The notes below the pieces were generated by a model. It did no database searches. It saw nothing but the letters and a program-made list of their open reading frames with translations, and was not told where the DNA came from. The translations under genes were made by a program, and so were the position numbers. DNA of 29,264 nucleotides from NCBI GenBank assembly GCA_003254885.1, contig QANT01005164.1, forward strand, positions 1 to 29,264. The letters run 5' to 3'. This stretch comes from Purshia tridentata (lineage: Eukaryota; Streptophyta; Magnoliopsida; Rosales; Rosaceae). Shown here in pieces: positions 10,957-22,600 of the stretch. The stretch's first letter is position 1. Every line of letters begins with the position of its first letter.

Positions 10957-11137
10957 TGGGCTTTATGGTTATTGTTTTTGGGCCAATCCAACTTATGTAA
11001 TGTAAGTGCCCTTTGGACTTTCATTATTGGGCCTAAAAAGAAACCTCATTATAACTTTGAAATTAAATTTGGGCCTTAAATTTGGGCCCATATAGTTAGG
11101 ATTAGGATGGACCAACCAATTAAGCAAGTTTTGGGCC
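10957..11137. promoter_or_regulatory. Cluster of six TGGGCY (Site II) elements upstream of the SDR gene
   Basis: TGGGCT at 10957-10962 is followed by TGGGCC at 10979-10984, 11028-11033, 11070-11075, 11083-11088 and 11132-11137, all on the plus strand within about 180 bp. Site II elements bind TCP factors and are enriched upstream of plant nuclear genes for mitochondrial and translation proteins. This fits the likely mitochondrial protein encoded next. Confidence 0.6.
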
Positions 11138-11305
11138 AGGAAAATTCAATCGAACAAGATCGCGCCACGTCAGTTAAAGAATGCGAAATTACACAACGTT
11201 TGCGGTCTCAGTGGCTAACACGATAGGCTACTTCTTTTACGGTTTCTCTAGGCTTTCAACGAAACACTTGTCCTTCACCTTTACGCGCCATCTGTTCTCT
11301 CACTA

Positions 11306-11322
11306 TCTCTCTCTCTCTCTCT
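11306..11322. repeat. CT microsatellite in the likely 5' UTR of the SDR gene
   Basis: A pure CT run about 165 bp before the start codon, in a pyrimidine-rich leader. Confidence 0.7.
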
Positions 11323-11485
11323 AAACCAAACCAGTCCTCACTGCAAGAAGAAGCTAGATAGTCTACAATTTCCGATTGCTTGTGCTTCAGGCATTCGCTG
11401 AGAAACTAAATTGAAGAACTAAACTCGAAGAAACTCCAGAAAAAAACGAAAGGGATTTGTGGAAAGTTGGAAACGCAAATTTCAA

Positions 11486-14400
11486 ATGAGGACGGTCGTG
11501 TCGCAGCTGATCCATTCAAGATCATCACTTCCCAGAATCTCGTATGCTTTTGCTTTCTGTTTTTTTGGGAATCGTTTCTTATTTTCGTTTACATGTCAAT
11601 TTGGGCTTTGAATGCGATGCTTTTTTCTCGGTTTTGATGTTTCTGCTTCCGAATATTATGTAATGCCATGTTTGGATGTCCAGAAAGAGTGCGGAAATAA
11701 TGAAAATTGTGAGCCCTAAACAGAATGATTGGAACCTTAGATTCGTAGGCTTCATTTCTAAGTTCAGTTTTTGGGTTTTCTTGTCAAAATTTTATTATAT
11801 GAGGTCTTGAAGATAGTTTCCAATTTTCTGTCACGGGTTATTCTACATTGTCGATTTATGGGGGACAAATAAAGAAAAAAGAATGTTGTGGGTTTTTTTT
11901 TATAATTTTTTTATTGTTTATTGGAATATGTTAGCTTCTGAAATCTAGTAGACCTCTAAAAAATGATAGTTTAAAGGATTATGTGTCGAGATGTTAAATG
12001 GAACCCAACATAAATAACTTAGTGCAATTACATTCTACATGTTCAACTACTTACATTGTTAGCTATGCTCTTCGGTCTTTGCACTGTTGAATTCTTCCTG
12101 AATTTCCGTTTTATAATTTCAGATGAGTCGGTTTTATTTGTTTACTTAGAGTTATTGACGCACTCTTGCCCTACTTATCCAAAACAAATGTTCTAGTACG
12201 GATTTTGATATCCTTTTCTTATTTTATCATTTCTATAAATTTAGTATACTGGCTGCACCCCGGAATGGGAGGTATCTCTCAACGGACTCTAATAAAGTTG
12301 ATGAACCCTTCAAATGTGAGGAAGCAGAGACCGTAAACATCCCCCCTCCTCTAACAGACAAGGTACTTCTTTTCGTGAAGACTATGAAATTGCTATTACA
12401 TCAAATATTTCTGTTGTATTGCACTGTCATATATGTTGACTTGTATGCTTCTTAATTCAGTTGCTTGTGTTGGGTGGAAATGGATTTGTTGGCTCGCATA
12501 TTGTTAGAGAAGCGTTAGATCATGGTGTGCCTGTCGCTAGCCTTAGCAGGTATAACTCTTCTTGATATAATTGATGGTTGGGTGGTTGTGAAGTTTCTTC
12601 ACCTGTTGATGCTGAATAACATAATGGACTGTTATATGGATAATCTGGTTCAAATGTAAGAGTTGAGTGTCTTCTGGCCAAATACACATAAACAAATGTA
12701 TTGTTGAATGTCCCATGATAAATGCTTAACTGCTAGTAGCAGGAATAAAGAAAGAAGAGGATTTGTAATTTGTTTCCTTAGTATAGTTGGAGATTTTCCC
12801 AAGGCCAACAAAGCCTCTTTTTAGGAAATGTTGGTTCTTTTTGGTGCATGGATGAAAATTTAAGCTCTTCATCACTCCATTGGTTATTTTGATTAAATGT
12901 CTTGGACATTTCTGCTCTCTTCATATAGTTTATTACTTTCTTTTGCTCTAGTATGCATACCATCTTACTTTAAATTCTTTATTATTTCCTTCTCAGGTCT
13001 GGTAGGTCATCCTTACATGATTCATGGGCTAACAACGTGACCTGGCATCAAGGTTGCTTTCTTGTACAGTATGTTTCTTGATGACCTCATCCTTCTCTGT
13101 AGTTAGGCCTCTAAAAATTCTTTCCATTTCCAGGAAACCTTCTAACACCTGATTCATGGAAGGATGCTCTCGATGGTGTCACGTCTGTTGTATGTAGTCC
13201 CTTAATACTCTCTTCTACTTGATTCCCATTTTCCAATAAGTAGCAACACACATGCACACACTGGCATGTTCTCCATCCTTGTGATCCATAGTCCTTTTCC
13301 TCCCCAGAACTACTTTGTGGTTCACAATGTGCTTATTGTATAGTAGGAATCTCTCTCTCTCTCATACACACACACACTCATTTGTAGAGAATTTGATTTT
13401 GGAAAGTTTGTTGTTTTGTTTTCCCTGGCCGAGATGTTTGGTCTGTTTTGCTAATTAAGGTTTCTTGTCCTAGATATCATGTGTTGGTGGGTTTGGCTCC
13501 AATTCTTACATGTATAAGATTAATGGGACTGCTAACATCAATGCAATTAGAGCTGCTTCTGAAAAAGGTATATATTGATGTGTGTATATATATATCCATT
13601 TTTTTTTTCTATTTGGCAACTTTTCTCTCAATTTTGTTACTTATTGTTGAATGATTTCTTGCAGGTGTAAAAAGATTTGTTTATGTTTCTGCTGCTGATT
13701 TTGGTGTGGCAAATTACTTACTGCGAGGGTATTATGAGGGAAAGGTACACAATGATAGATACATATATACTTTGTTTAAGTTTACTTGTATGTTATGTTG
13801 GCATGAAGCTTCGCAATGCTTTAGAGCTCGTTTATGAATATTAATTTGTCTAATTGTTTTTTACTCGTGGCCATTTTCTTAATATGCTTCATTGTTTGCT
13901 GGGAGCATTTTTCTAAAGTAACTTGGTACTATTTACAAGTAAAATTAGTATGTTAGAGTCACCGAATACCAGAATGGATTAGTGTTACCAAAATGTACCC
14001 TTCATGCTTAGCTTATGTTATAAATCATGATAATGCAACTGCATAGTCAGTTTTTATGGAAAGTGGAAAAATTAACATTATATGTCTTCTTGCAATGCTT
14101 AATGTTTATCTTATTCTATCTCACACAAAACCTTTGGTGCATCTTGTTCAATCTAGAGAGCTGCTGAAACAGAGCTACTAACCAAATTCCCTTATGGAGG
14201 TGAGCTTTCTTACTGACGGATGAACTTCTTATTCTTAGCAGTTCATTTTTTTTTTTATATTTGGGGATAAGATTTGAGAGGTTAATAAACCTTCCTGGAA
14301 CTTTTGATTTAAATCTCAAACTGAATTTCCAATCTTCTGAAACCTGCCCGTAACTTTTTATCTGGAAATTTCAATTTGTTAAATCTTACCCCTCTAATTT

Positions 14401-15162
14401 CAAGCAATATTTTCATAAACATTCAAGTCCTATATCTCTTGAAGCCAAAGTCCGAAGTATTAGTTATATGGTTTATGTTTCTTTCAATAATGGACACTTT
14501 TATTACATGACCTTTTCAGGAGTGATTTTGAGGCCTGGATTTATTTACGGTACTCGAACTGTTGGGAGCATGAAGTTGCCTCTCGGTGTAATTGGTTCTC
14601 CAATGGAGATGGTAAAGTGTTCAATCTTCATTTAATCTATATTCTTATTCTGCATTGTTTCCCGTTTATTCTGGAACCAGCAAGATAAAAATAGGTGATT
14701 TTTATGATTCACCTGAAATCCTGGGTTAGCTGGATTAGCAAGATCTTTAGCCGAAAGGGGCACCTATTATTTGCAAACATGATTTGAAATATCCAGAAAC
14801 TTTTCATATTCATCTCTTTGGGCAAATTACCTGTGTTATTGATCATTTCTACTAGTCCTGAACAAAGTAATTTTATTGTTTCCTGAATAAGAATTCTTAG
14901 GTTACCAACTGATTCATTTCCTCTTACTTTTGCTATTGAAGAAGAAAATTTTAACTGATCATATTGAAATGGATGCATGCAGGTACTTCAACACACAAAA
15001 GCTCTGAACCAGCTGCCACTAGTTGGGCCTCTTTTTACTCCTCCTGTGAATGCTACTGCAGTGGCGAAGGTCGCTGTAAGAGCAGCTACTGATCCCGTCT
15101 TCCCTCCTGGGATTGTCGATGTCTATGGGATTCAACGTTATAGCCAGCAGAAGTCGAGATAG
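11486..15162 (+). CDS. Atypical short-chain dehydrogenase (NAD(P)-binding Rossmann fold), likely mitochondrial
   Basis: Ten exons: 11486-11541, 12245-12362, 12461-12549, 12997-13052, 13134-13189, 13474-13567, 13665-13744, 14157-14199, 14520-14611 and 14983-15162. All junctions are GT-AG with consistent phase, giving 287 residues. The N-terminus is Arg/Ser-rich with no acidic residue until about position 36, like a mitochondrial presequence. The nucleotide-binding loop is GGNGFVG at 63-69 after a hydrophobic beta strand (LLVL). A YxxxK-type pair is present at Y179/K183 (GYYEGK), followed by RAAE and later LRPGFIYG, as in NDUFA9/COQ11-like atypical SDRs. I recognise it as the plant family annotated as NAD(P)-binding Rossmann-fold superfamily protein (Arabidopsis At5g10730/At5g15910 type). 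Yeast Coq11 is a related protein, so a role near ubiquinone metabolism is possible but unproven. The substrate is unknown. Confidence 0.92.
13351..13378. repeat. Compound CT/AC microsatellite in an SDR intron
   Basis: A CT run is followed directly by an AC run, inside the intron 13190-13473. It is a likely polymorphic marker. Confidence 0.8.
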
Positions 15163-15571
15163 ACTTGTTCAATGAATCCCTTTCCTTTTCCTTTTTGTTT
15201 TGTTCATCGAGACTCTCCAGAGTGTGATATAAAGCTGTCAAAGTTTTCCCATGAAGATTTTATCTTGCTTCTTTCAACTTTCTGATGCAATAATTAATAC
15301 GTGTTTAAAGCACATAATTACTGGTTTCAATAATTCTTCTCAGTTTATCATGTTGTTAATAGTTTGACTGGAAGACGATGAAACTTTTCACCACTTGATG
15401 TATCAATGTACCATGGCCACTTGCAATCTGGGATTGAAAGGTTAAGTGTGTTCCCGAGATAGAATTTCTAATCTTTGTTTTTTTTATTTTTTATTAACCT
15501 CCCACTAAAGAAAGACTATATGACACCTGTCTTAATAAAGTTTGGTAAGAAAATGATAATAAAGCATGTTT

Positions 15572-15633
15572 AAGATTGTCCCTTACATCTGTGGCCCAAA
15601 AAAAAAAAAAAAAAAAAAGATTGTCCCTTACAT
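15572..15633 (+). mobile_element. Tiny poly(A) insertion flanked by a 17-bp target-site-like duplication
   Basis: The 17-bp sequence aagattgtcccttacat occurs at 15572-15588 and again at 15617-15633, with no differences. Between the copies are only ctgtggccc and about 19 A residues. A poly(A) tail flanked by a long direct repeat is the footprint of LINE-mediated retroposition, here of an extremely 5'-truncated RNA. Simple slippage over the poly(A) is an alternative. Confidence 0.5.
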
Positions 15634-15684
15634 GTTGCAAACAACGGTTGTGAGGACGTGAGTTTCAGTTGAGTCGACCCCTAT

Positions 15685-15701
15685 TTGGGCCGAAAGCCCA
15701 A
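15685..15701. promoter_or_regulatory. Inverted pair of Site II elements upstream of TAF10
   Basis: TTGGGC at 15685-15690 and GCCCAA at 15696-15701 are exact inverse copies separated by cgaaa. They give TGGGCC (15686-15691) on the plus strand and TGGGCT on the minus strand, about 160-170 bp before the start codon. TCP-type binding is a reasonable inference for a housekeeping promoter. Confidence 0.45.
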
Positions 15702-15856
15702 CTGGTTAGGTCGGTTTTGTTGGGGACAAAATTGACAAATAACATAGCGGGTCTAATTGCAATTGGATTCGGAAATAAATATAACCCGATTAGCAAAAAC
15801 AAGTCAATAAGTCAGAGTGACAGACCAAGATTGAGTTTTGAAGAGAGGGAGAGAAG

Positions 15857-17885
15857 ATGAACCATAATAACCAAAGCCAGAGCCCGCAGCAATCGAGCGA
15901 AGGCAGCAGGCACGACGATGACGCAGCCCTGTCCGAATTCCTTGCTTCCTTAATGGACTATACACCCACTGTAATTATTTTCATTTTATTTTATTTATCA
16001 ATTTCTTCCTTCAAATTCCGATCAAATCAGAAATCATGGTTTCTCTTTTTTCTTTTTTTCAGATACCTGACGAGCTTGTGGAGCATTACTTGGCCAAAAG
16101 CGGCTTTCAATGTCCCGACGTTCGATTGTAGGTACTTCTTTTTTTACCGTTAGGTTTTTTCGTTGCTATCAATTTCAATTTTTGGGAGGATTAACATTAA
16201 GCTAAGCCAAACTGAACATTAGGGTTTGCTTTTCCTCTACATTTTTCTTCTCTTCCTCTTGAAAAAAGATTGGTACTTTTAAATAAATTCACGCTGAACC
16301 ATTTTCAAAGCGACCGCCCAGTGAAAATTTTATAATTTTATTTTTATTTTTTATAAATGATCCACTTTTATAAATTTATAATTCTTGTAATAGCCAAACT
16401 ACTTTTGTTATATGCGTTTTTGCTTATTGACTGTTCAATTACATGAAACTGTCAAGACTTGACTCGACTGGGTGAAGTTGCCTAGTCTTGTAAAGGATAG
16501 GCATTCAGCCGTAGGCAGATTCTCTACTGCTACTGGACTTCACTCTTTATATCTGGGATATTTCCCTTTTGTTTTGGGTGGTCCCACTCGTATCTATTTT
16601 CTACACTTGCTCTTTCACTTCATGGCCTTATTGTAATTACCTGCTTCAAATTTGTGCTAAATGGTCACTTGTTTAAGAAAAAAAAAAAATATTCATGTTA
16701 TACAAGATCTTATTGATGATCCAAAGTTTGTGCTTTTTGACATGGATTACAATTATTAATGTAGAACTTTTGGTATAACTTTTTTTTGAGCTGACAATGG
16801 GAAAATGTCACTGATTTGATTTTTTGTATTTCCTAAAATCTGAATGGGATGTACTTGTATATACTTGTATATTGAATAGATTTTCTGTACTCTATTCACA
16901 GAATTAGGTTGGTAGCTGTCGCCACCCAAAAGTTTGTTGCTGAGGTTGCAACTGATGCTCTTCAGTAAGCCACTGAATTCATCTCTTCTTGTCTCGTTGC
17001 ACAAATCAAATTGTTTTCTGAGTTCGGAATATATGTCTGAATACTGTTAAATTTTTTATGCTGCAAATATTATACAAGAAATATATAATCACACTCATAG
17101 GTTGTTGAACAAAAAATATTTAGTTACTCTTTGGTTGTTGCACTTGGTAGTTAGCCAGTGCGTAAGTAAATAAAGTGGGGAAGATATTTACATGCTTATG
17201 CTCTAAACAGGCAATGCAAAGCACGACAGGCTGCAGTAGTCAAAGACAAAAGGGACAAACAGCAAAAGGTACTCCAATCATTATTCTGGGGAGATGTGTT
17301 TCTATATTCTGCCTGATTATGGCTTGTCCTAACTTTAATCTGGAAACAGGATAAGCGTCTTATATTGACAATGGAAGACCTGTCAAGGGCATTGCGTGAG
17401 GTAACTACTATACTCTTTCGGATCACTTTAGCATGATGGCCAACTTTTCATGTGTCTCAATGTTACTATTTGTTTCCAAACATAACTGGAGATGCTTAAT
17501 ATATGCCCGCTGAATGTAAAATGAGTTCTTGGTGTCTTCTAATTGAAGATGTTAGTATTTCCTGCTCTAGAAATATTTTGTTTCCATGAGAAGTCTTGTA
17601 TCAGTGGAACCTTCAATGCTGGTAATCTTGTGGTCAGTTTTGGAATAACCAAAATTTTTCTGAATGGCCTGGTCTCTAATCTTGGTTCTCTGGAATCCAT
17701 ATACCTGTAATTTATTTAAAATTTCATACTGATTTTGTTTTTACATATTGTTATTTAAGTTAAGTTGAATTAATTTGCTCCTCTCATTATTCTTAATTGA
17801 GCAGTACGGTGTTAACGTGAAGCACCAAGAATATTTTGCCGACAGCCCCTCAACTGGGATGGATCCTGCATCAAGGGAGGAATGA
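15857..17885 (+). CDS. TAF10: Transcription initiation factor TFIID subunit 10 (TAF10)
   Basis: Six exons: 15857-15970, 16063-16127, 16902-16964, 17211-17268, 17350-17400 and 17805-17885, all GT-AG with consistent phase, giving 143 residues. A Ser/Gln/Asp-rich N-terminus leads into LSEFLASLMDYTPTIPDELV, the conserved TAF10 entry. The histone-fold helices follow (HYLAKSGFQCPDVRLIRLVA, then QKFVAEVATDALQQCKARQ). A basic linker (KDKRDKQQKDKR) precedes LILTMEDLSRALREYGVNVK. The length is close to the Arabidopsis protein (about 134). TAF10 pairs with TAF3 or TAF8 in TFIID and also belongs to SAGA, in the nucleus. A telo-box-like word (TTAGGGTTT, 16219-16227) lies in intron 2. The gene appears intact and starts about 700 bp after the SDR gene. 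Confidence 0.95.
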
Positions 17886-19574
17886 TTTGCAATTGTGTTT
17901 CTGTTGTTCCAATTACAGTCTGTGTGGTTATAACAATAATGCTAGATGACTAGGTGATACTTAATCACTCTTTCTTCTGTTTAATGTACTATTAATTTTT
18001 TTCTAGACTCAAGATATTCTTTATATGAAGTAGTAAACTTGTACATCCATGCTCACTCACTCTTTCATTTATTTCATTGTCATGTGAAGAAGACATATTG
18101 TAGTTGATTCTTCATCTTCTCTGACCACTGTTTTTCTGCTTGAAGAGATGACTGGTCTACATGGTGATTCGTTTAGTAAATTGTCTTCCAGAAAGTTCTC
18201 TTAAGATTTTATTTGTTTATAATTTACACCCACTTTATAATTACTTTTATAAGTAGTGGTAATTTGCATCTAGGGTTTGCGGGATCTGAACTTCATTCTT
18301 TCACGGGAATGAAATTTTCGTCTTTGATCGGATTTCCGACTTGTCAAATTTGACTATCAAATGATGAGTAATCACCTCTTATCTATCTTTGTAATTTTGG
18401 AGTTAAAATAAAAAAAAGGAACATATAGAGTGACGCTAACGCTCTCTTAACATTATAGAAACCCAGTAAAAACCTACCTAGAATGAATATGGTTGTATGG
18501 TAATCTTTCAACGAAATATATATTTCAGTGCAGCTTGACATCGTCATTTACCTCCACCATGTATCGCGAAATATGACATTTTTTAAGTTCACGTTTCGGT
18601 TTCAAAGGTTTGACCATAGAAATAGATTATATATGAATGAAGAGAATTAAGTTCCAGTCTTCCACATCAATGGTTCAGTTGGTCGTTAATTAGTTATAGT
18701 CATACCTTGCTTCTGAAAAACTATTCCTAGCTGCTGATCTTTTTTCGAAGAAGATATCGCTTAATCACACCTGTCATCCCAAATTTCATAACTAGTCATT
18801 AAAAATAACAGAGAAGCTTTGAAAAATTCAAAATATTGTAAACTACTCTTGGTTGTCAAGTGAATTCCTAAACCCTTGTTATTATTATATTACAAATGAT
18901 AAGCATGACCGAATACTAATGACATGCTGGTGAAGAGTGAGTTGATCAGCCACTGAAAAGTCCCTTATTGTTATTTCTAGGCATGACTTGACTTCAATCA
19001 TGCTTGAATTCCTCTTCAAACTCTGATCACATACGTTGAGAGTATATTATATTTATGAAGGAATGTTATACCAATCATATAAGAAAATTATTTACATTTA
19101 GTATCAAAAGAAATCTCTCAACATGTTAATGCTTTTCTAGAAGCAAGCTCCTGGGTTTTATATTAAGAAAACAAATTGACTTAATTATAATATTGTGTTT
19201 TGGGTCTTATGCTCCTTCAAATCTGAGATACACAAAAAACTCCCCTTGGTATGCACTGCACACATTAACTATGTTAATATCAAAACTCATGTGTACTTTG
19301 ATTTGGTCAAGGTAAACGGAACTACTGCTTGCAGAGGTTTTAACTCCAATACATTATGAAGGCTTCAAATACAATACTAAGAAACTGTTTCAAACAATAT
19401 TTAATCATGTATTTTACACCAAAATTTTGGGTTTGTTGGAATCAGAAATTCTGAGCCAGCTGGTGTTTTATATATTACTAAGAAATTGTTTCAAACAATA
19501 TTTAATCATGTATTTTATACCAACATTTTGGGTCTGTTGGAATCAGAAATTCTGAGCCAGCTGGTGTTTCCTGT
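17886..19574. other. Intergenic region upstream of the first GLR gene
   Basis: TAF10 3' UTR on the left, then AT-rich sequence without a supported gene. From about 18984 it carries short blocks that recur upstream of the second GLR gene: 18984-19020 matches 23770-23806 (37 bp) and 19294-19318 matches 24639-24663 (25 bp), both without differences. This is the promoter side of the tandem duplication. Confidence 0.6.
19376..19570. repeat. 94-bp tandem duplication (period 101) in the promoter of the first GLR gene
   Basis: 19376-19469 and 19477-19570 differ at only four positions by my alignment (about 96% identity). They are separated by 7 bp (tatatat-like). The second copy ends five bases before the TATA box. 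The second GLR gene has only a partial single equivalent (near 24765-24780). Confidence 0.9.
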
Positions 19575-19581
19575 ATAAATT
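19575..19581 (+). promoter_or_regulatory. TATA box of the first GLR gene
   Basis: TATAAAT, 57 bp before the start codon, predicting a short leader of about 25-30 nt. The word is placed directly after the 94-bp duplication. Confidence 0.65.
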
Positions 19582-19631
19582 TACTCCCCAATGAACAACA
19601 TAACATCATCAATCCAAAACATACATTAAAC

Positions 19632-22600
19632 ATGAAGAACAGGAAACCAACCAACCTCGTTTTCTGTTATTTCTTGTTCATTCTTTCTTTAAGCATTTCT
19701 TTGGCCATTGGACAGAACACAAGTAGTAGCATCCCCGTGAATGTGGGCGTGGTTCTTGATGACCTTGATTCACCAACTGGAAAAATTTGGTTGAGCTGCA
19801 TCAACATGGCCCTCTCTGACTTTTATACCTCTCACACTTCCACTAAGACCAGGCTGGTCTTGAGCATTAGGGACTCTAGATCAGATGTTGTCCTTGCAGC
19901 TGCTGCAGGTCTCTCTCTCTCTCTTCTTAAGATGGGTTTCATTTGAATGTGCAATAATTTTGAGTCATTCTATATGTAGCTTTTCGATCAATCATATTTA
20001 ATAAATCTGTTTTTAATGTTACTTACTGTGCCTTTTTAATTTCTCTTCATTTATTGATCAAACACAGCTTTGGACCTAATAAAAAATGTTCAAGTGCAAG
20101 CAATCATAGGACCACAATCAACAATGCAAGCCAACTTTATAATTGATCTTGGAGACAAAGCCCATGTTCCTATAATCTCATTTTCAGCAACAAGCCCTTC
20201 CCTCACTTCCTTGACGAGTCCATATTTTTTCCGAGCTGCACAAAATGATTCTTGTCAAGTCCAAGCCATAAGTGATATTATCCAAGCCTTTGGATGGAGA
20301 GAAGCTGTGCCCATGTATGTAGACAACGAGTTCGGGCAGGGGATACTACCATCCTTGGCCGACGCCTTGCAAGAAGTTCAGGTTCGTATCCCTTACCAAA
20401 GTGCCATATCTCCAACAGCCACTGATGAGGAACTTACTTCAGAGCTTTACAAGTTAATGACAATGCAAACCAGAGTCTTCATCGTGCACATGCCAGCTTC
20501 TCTTGGCCCTCGGTTTTTTGCCAAGGTACAAGAGCTGGAAATGATGAATGAAGGCTATGTTTGGATCTTGACTGATGGTTTAACCAATCATTTGAGTTCA
20601 ATGAATGACTCAGTCATCAATTCAATGAATGGTGCGTTGGGTGTGAGGACTTATGTGCCAAAAACGAAAGAGCTAACCGATGTTAGAGTTCGATGGAAAA
20701 GGCAATTCCAACAGGAAAATCCAAGCATCATTGATGCTGAATTAGATGTTATTGCACTTTGGGCTTATGATGCTGCTTTTGCAGTAGCCATGGCAGTTGA
20801 GCATGTTGGGAGCAAAATCTTTGGCTTCCAAAACACAAATGCTTCCATCAACTCATCAACAGACCTTGAAACTTTTGGGGTCTCTCAAAATGGTCAAGAA
20901 CTTGGCCAATCCTTATCAAGTATTAGATTTACAGGCCTTGCAGGAGATTTCAGTTTTGAAAATGGGCAATTGCAATCTTCAATGTTTCAAATAGTAAATG
21001 TGAATGATGATGGAGCAAGACAAATTGGGTTTTGGACACCACAGAGTGGACTTGTGAAAAAGTTGAAATCCATAAACAAAAACACTAAAGATTCAACTTC
21101 TACATCCAATATGGGACCTATTATTTGGCCAGGAGACTCTAACTCTGTTCCAAAGGGATGGGAGATCCCCACAAATGGAAAAAGGTTGAGAGTAGGAGTT
21201 CCTGTGGAGGGCTTTAAAGAGTTTGTTCAGGTGGTACTAGATAACAGTACTAATACCCCAGATGTTACTGGATTCTGTATTGACATCTTCAATGCTGCAA
21301 TGGAAGGCTTACCATATGCAGTTACTTATGATTTCATTCCCTTTACCTATCCCAATGGTACATCTGCCGGCAGTTATGATGATTTGGTCTATCAAGTTTT
21401 TCTTGGGGTAAGTAAAATTAATGTGGACCCTCATTTAATTGTATTTCTTAATGTGATTCAATTAGTGATTTTGCTGAAACGATGGCATACAGAATTTCGA
21501 TGCTTTGGCAGCAGACACAACAATCAGATTAAACAGGTCCATGTATGTGGACTTCACATTGCCGTACACAGACTCAGGCGTGGTCATGGTAGTGCCATTG
21601 AAAGACAGCAAGAGCAGAGAGACATGGATATTCTTGAAGCCCTTGACATGGGACTTGTGGTTCACAAGTTTATGCTTTTTCGTCTTCACTGGTTTTGTGG
21701 TTTGGGTTCTTGAACACCGTATTAATGAAGATTTTCGCGGGCCTCCCTTGCATCAACTTGGCACAAGCTTCTGGTACTCCTTCTCAACAATGGTTTTTGC
21801 ACATAGTAAGTTCTATATACCCCCTAAAAATTGATCTGAAGATTCATGTAGGTGATGAAACCATAAATGCACTCTAATATGAAAGAGGATCCTCTGTGCA
21901 GATTTATTTTTGTGTGCTGATCTAGTGTTATCTGAAAAAAAACGTCGTTTATAGGTTTAAGGGAGAAGATCAGCACCAAAAAAGTCAGCAGAGGATATGA
22001 ACTCTTCTATTATTGATCAGAGAGACTGCGTGACATAATCATATTTATGCTTATAACTCAACAATTAATTGTTGTTTTTTCTTTGTTTTTCACATCAATT
22101 AATTTACAGAGGAGAGACTGGTGAGCAACTTGGCTAGGTTTGTGGTGATCGTATGGGTATTTGTGTTGCTGATACTGACTCAAAGTTACACAGCCAGTCT
22201 GAGTTCACTATTGACAGTCCAACAACTTCAGCCAACTTTTACTAATATAACAGATCTTAAAAACAGTGGGGAGTATGTTGGGTACCTGGACGGTTCTTTT
22301 GTGGGCGAACTTTTGGTACAACAAGGTTTTAATCTTTCCAAGACTAGGCCTTATCAATCTGCAGACCATTGTGCCGAACTTTTGAGAAACGGAAGTGCAA
22401 AAGGTGGTATTGCTGCTGCTATTGACGAAACCCCCAACATGAAGCTTTTTCTTGCAAAATATTGCTCCAACTACACCATGGTTGGCCCAATATTTAAAAC
22501 TGATGGCTTTGGCTTTGTAAGATCTCTCTTCACACACAATTAATGATATAATGAATCGCATTTTTAGACTATATTAGTGAATCACATTATGTGTCAGATA

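Larger units (their letters stand above)
5585..11200. other. Long AT-rich intergenic region without a convincing gene
   Basis: About 5.6 kb with homopolymer runs, AT microsatellites (for example about 9212-9228 and 10714-10731), a 20-bp palindrome of AT-rich sequence at 9198-9217, and the repeats listed separately. Open frames of 60-127 codons (for example 10362-10745 on the plus strand) are AT-rich, lack domains and look like chance. A segment at about 9495-9700 has the look of a dispersed plant repeat and includes a small hairpin near 9502-9528, but I cannot name it. The right end (10950-11200) is the promoter of the next gene. Confidence 0.5.
15163..15856. other. Intergenic region between the SDR gene and TAF10
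   Basis: It holds the SDR 3' UTR on the left, a poly(A)-bearing micro-insertion at 15572-15633, and the TAF10 promoter and leader on the right. No additional gene is supported. Confidence 0.6.

Noticed and set aside
21462..22561. Minus-strand frames over GLR exons 3 and 4
   Set aside because: Antisense shadows of conserved GLR coding sequence.
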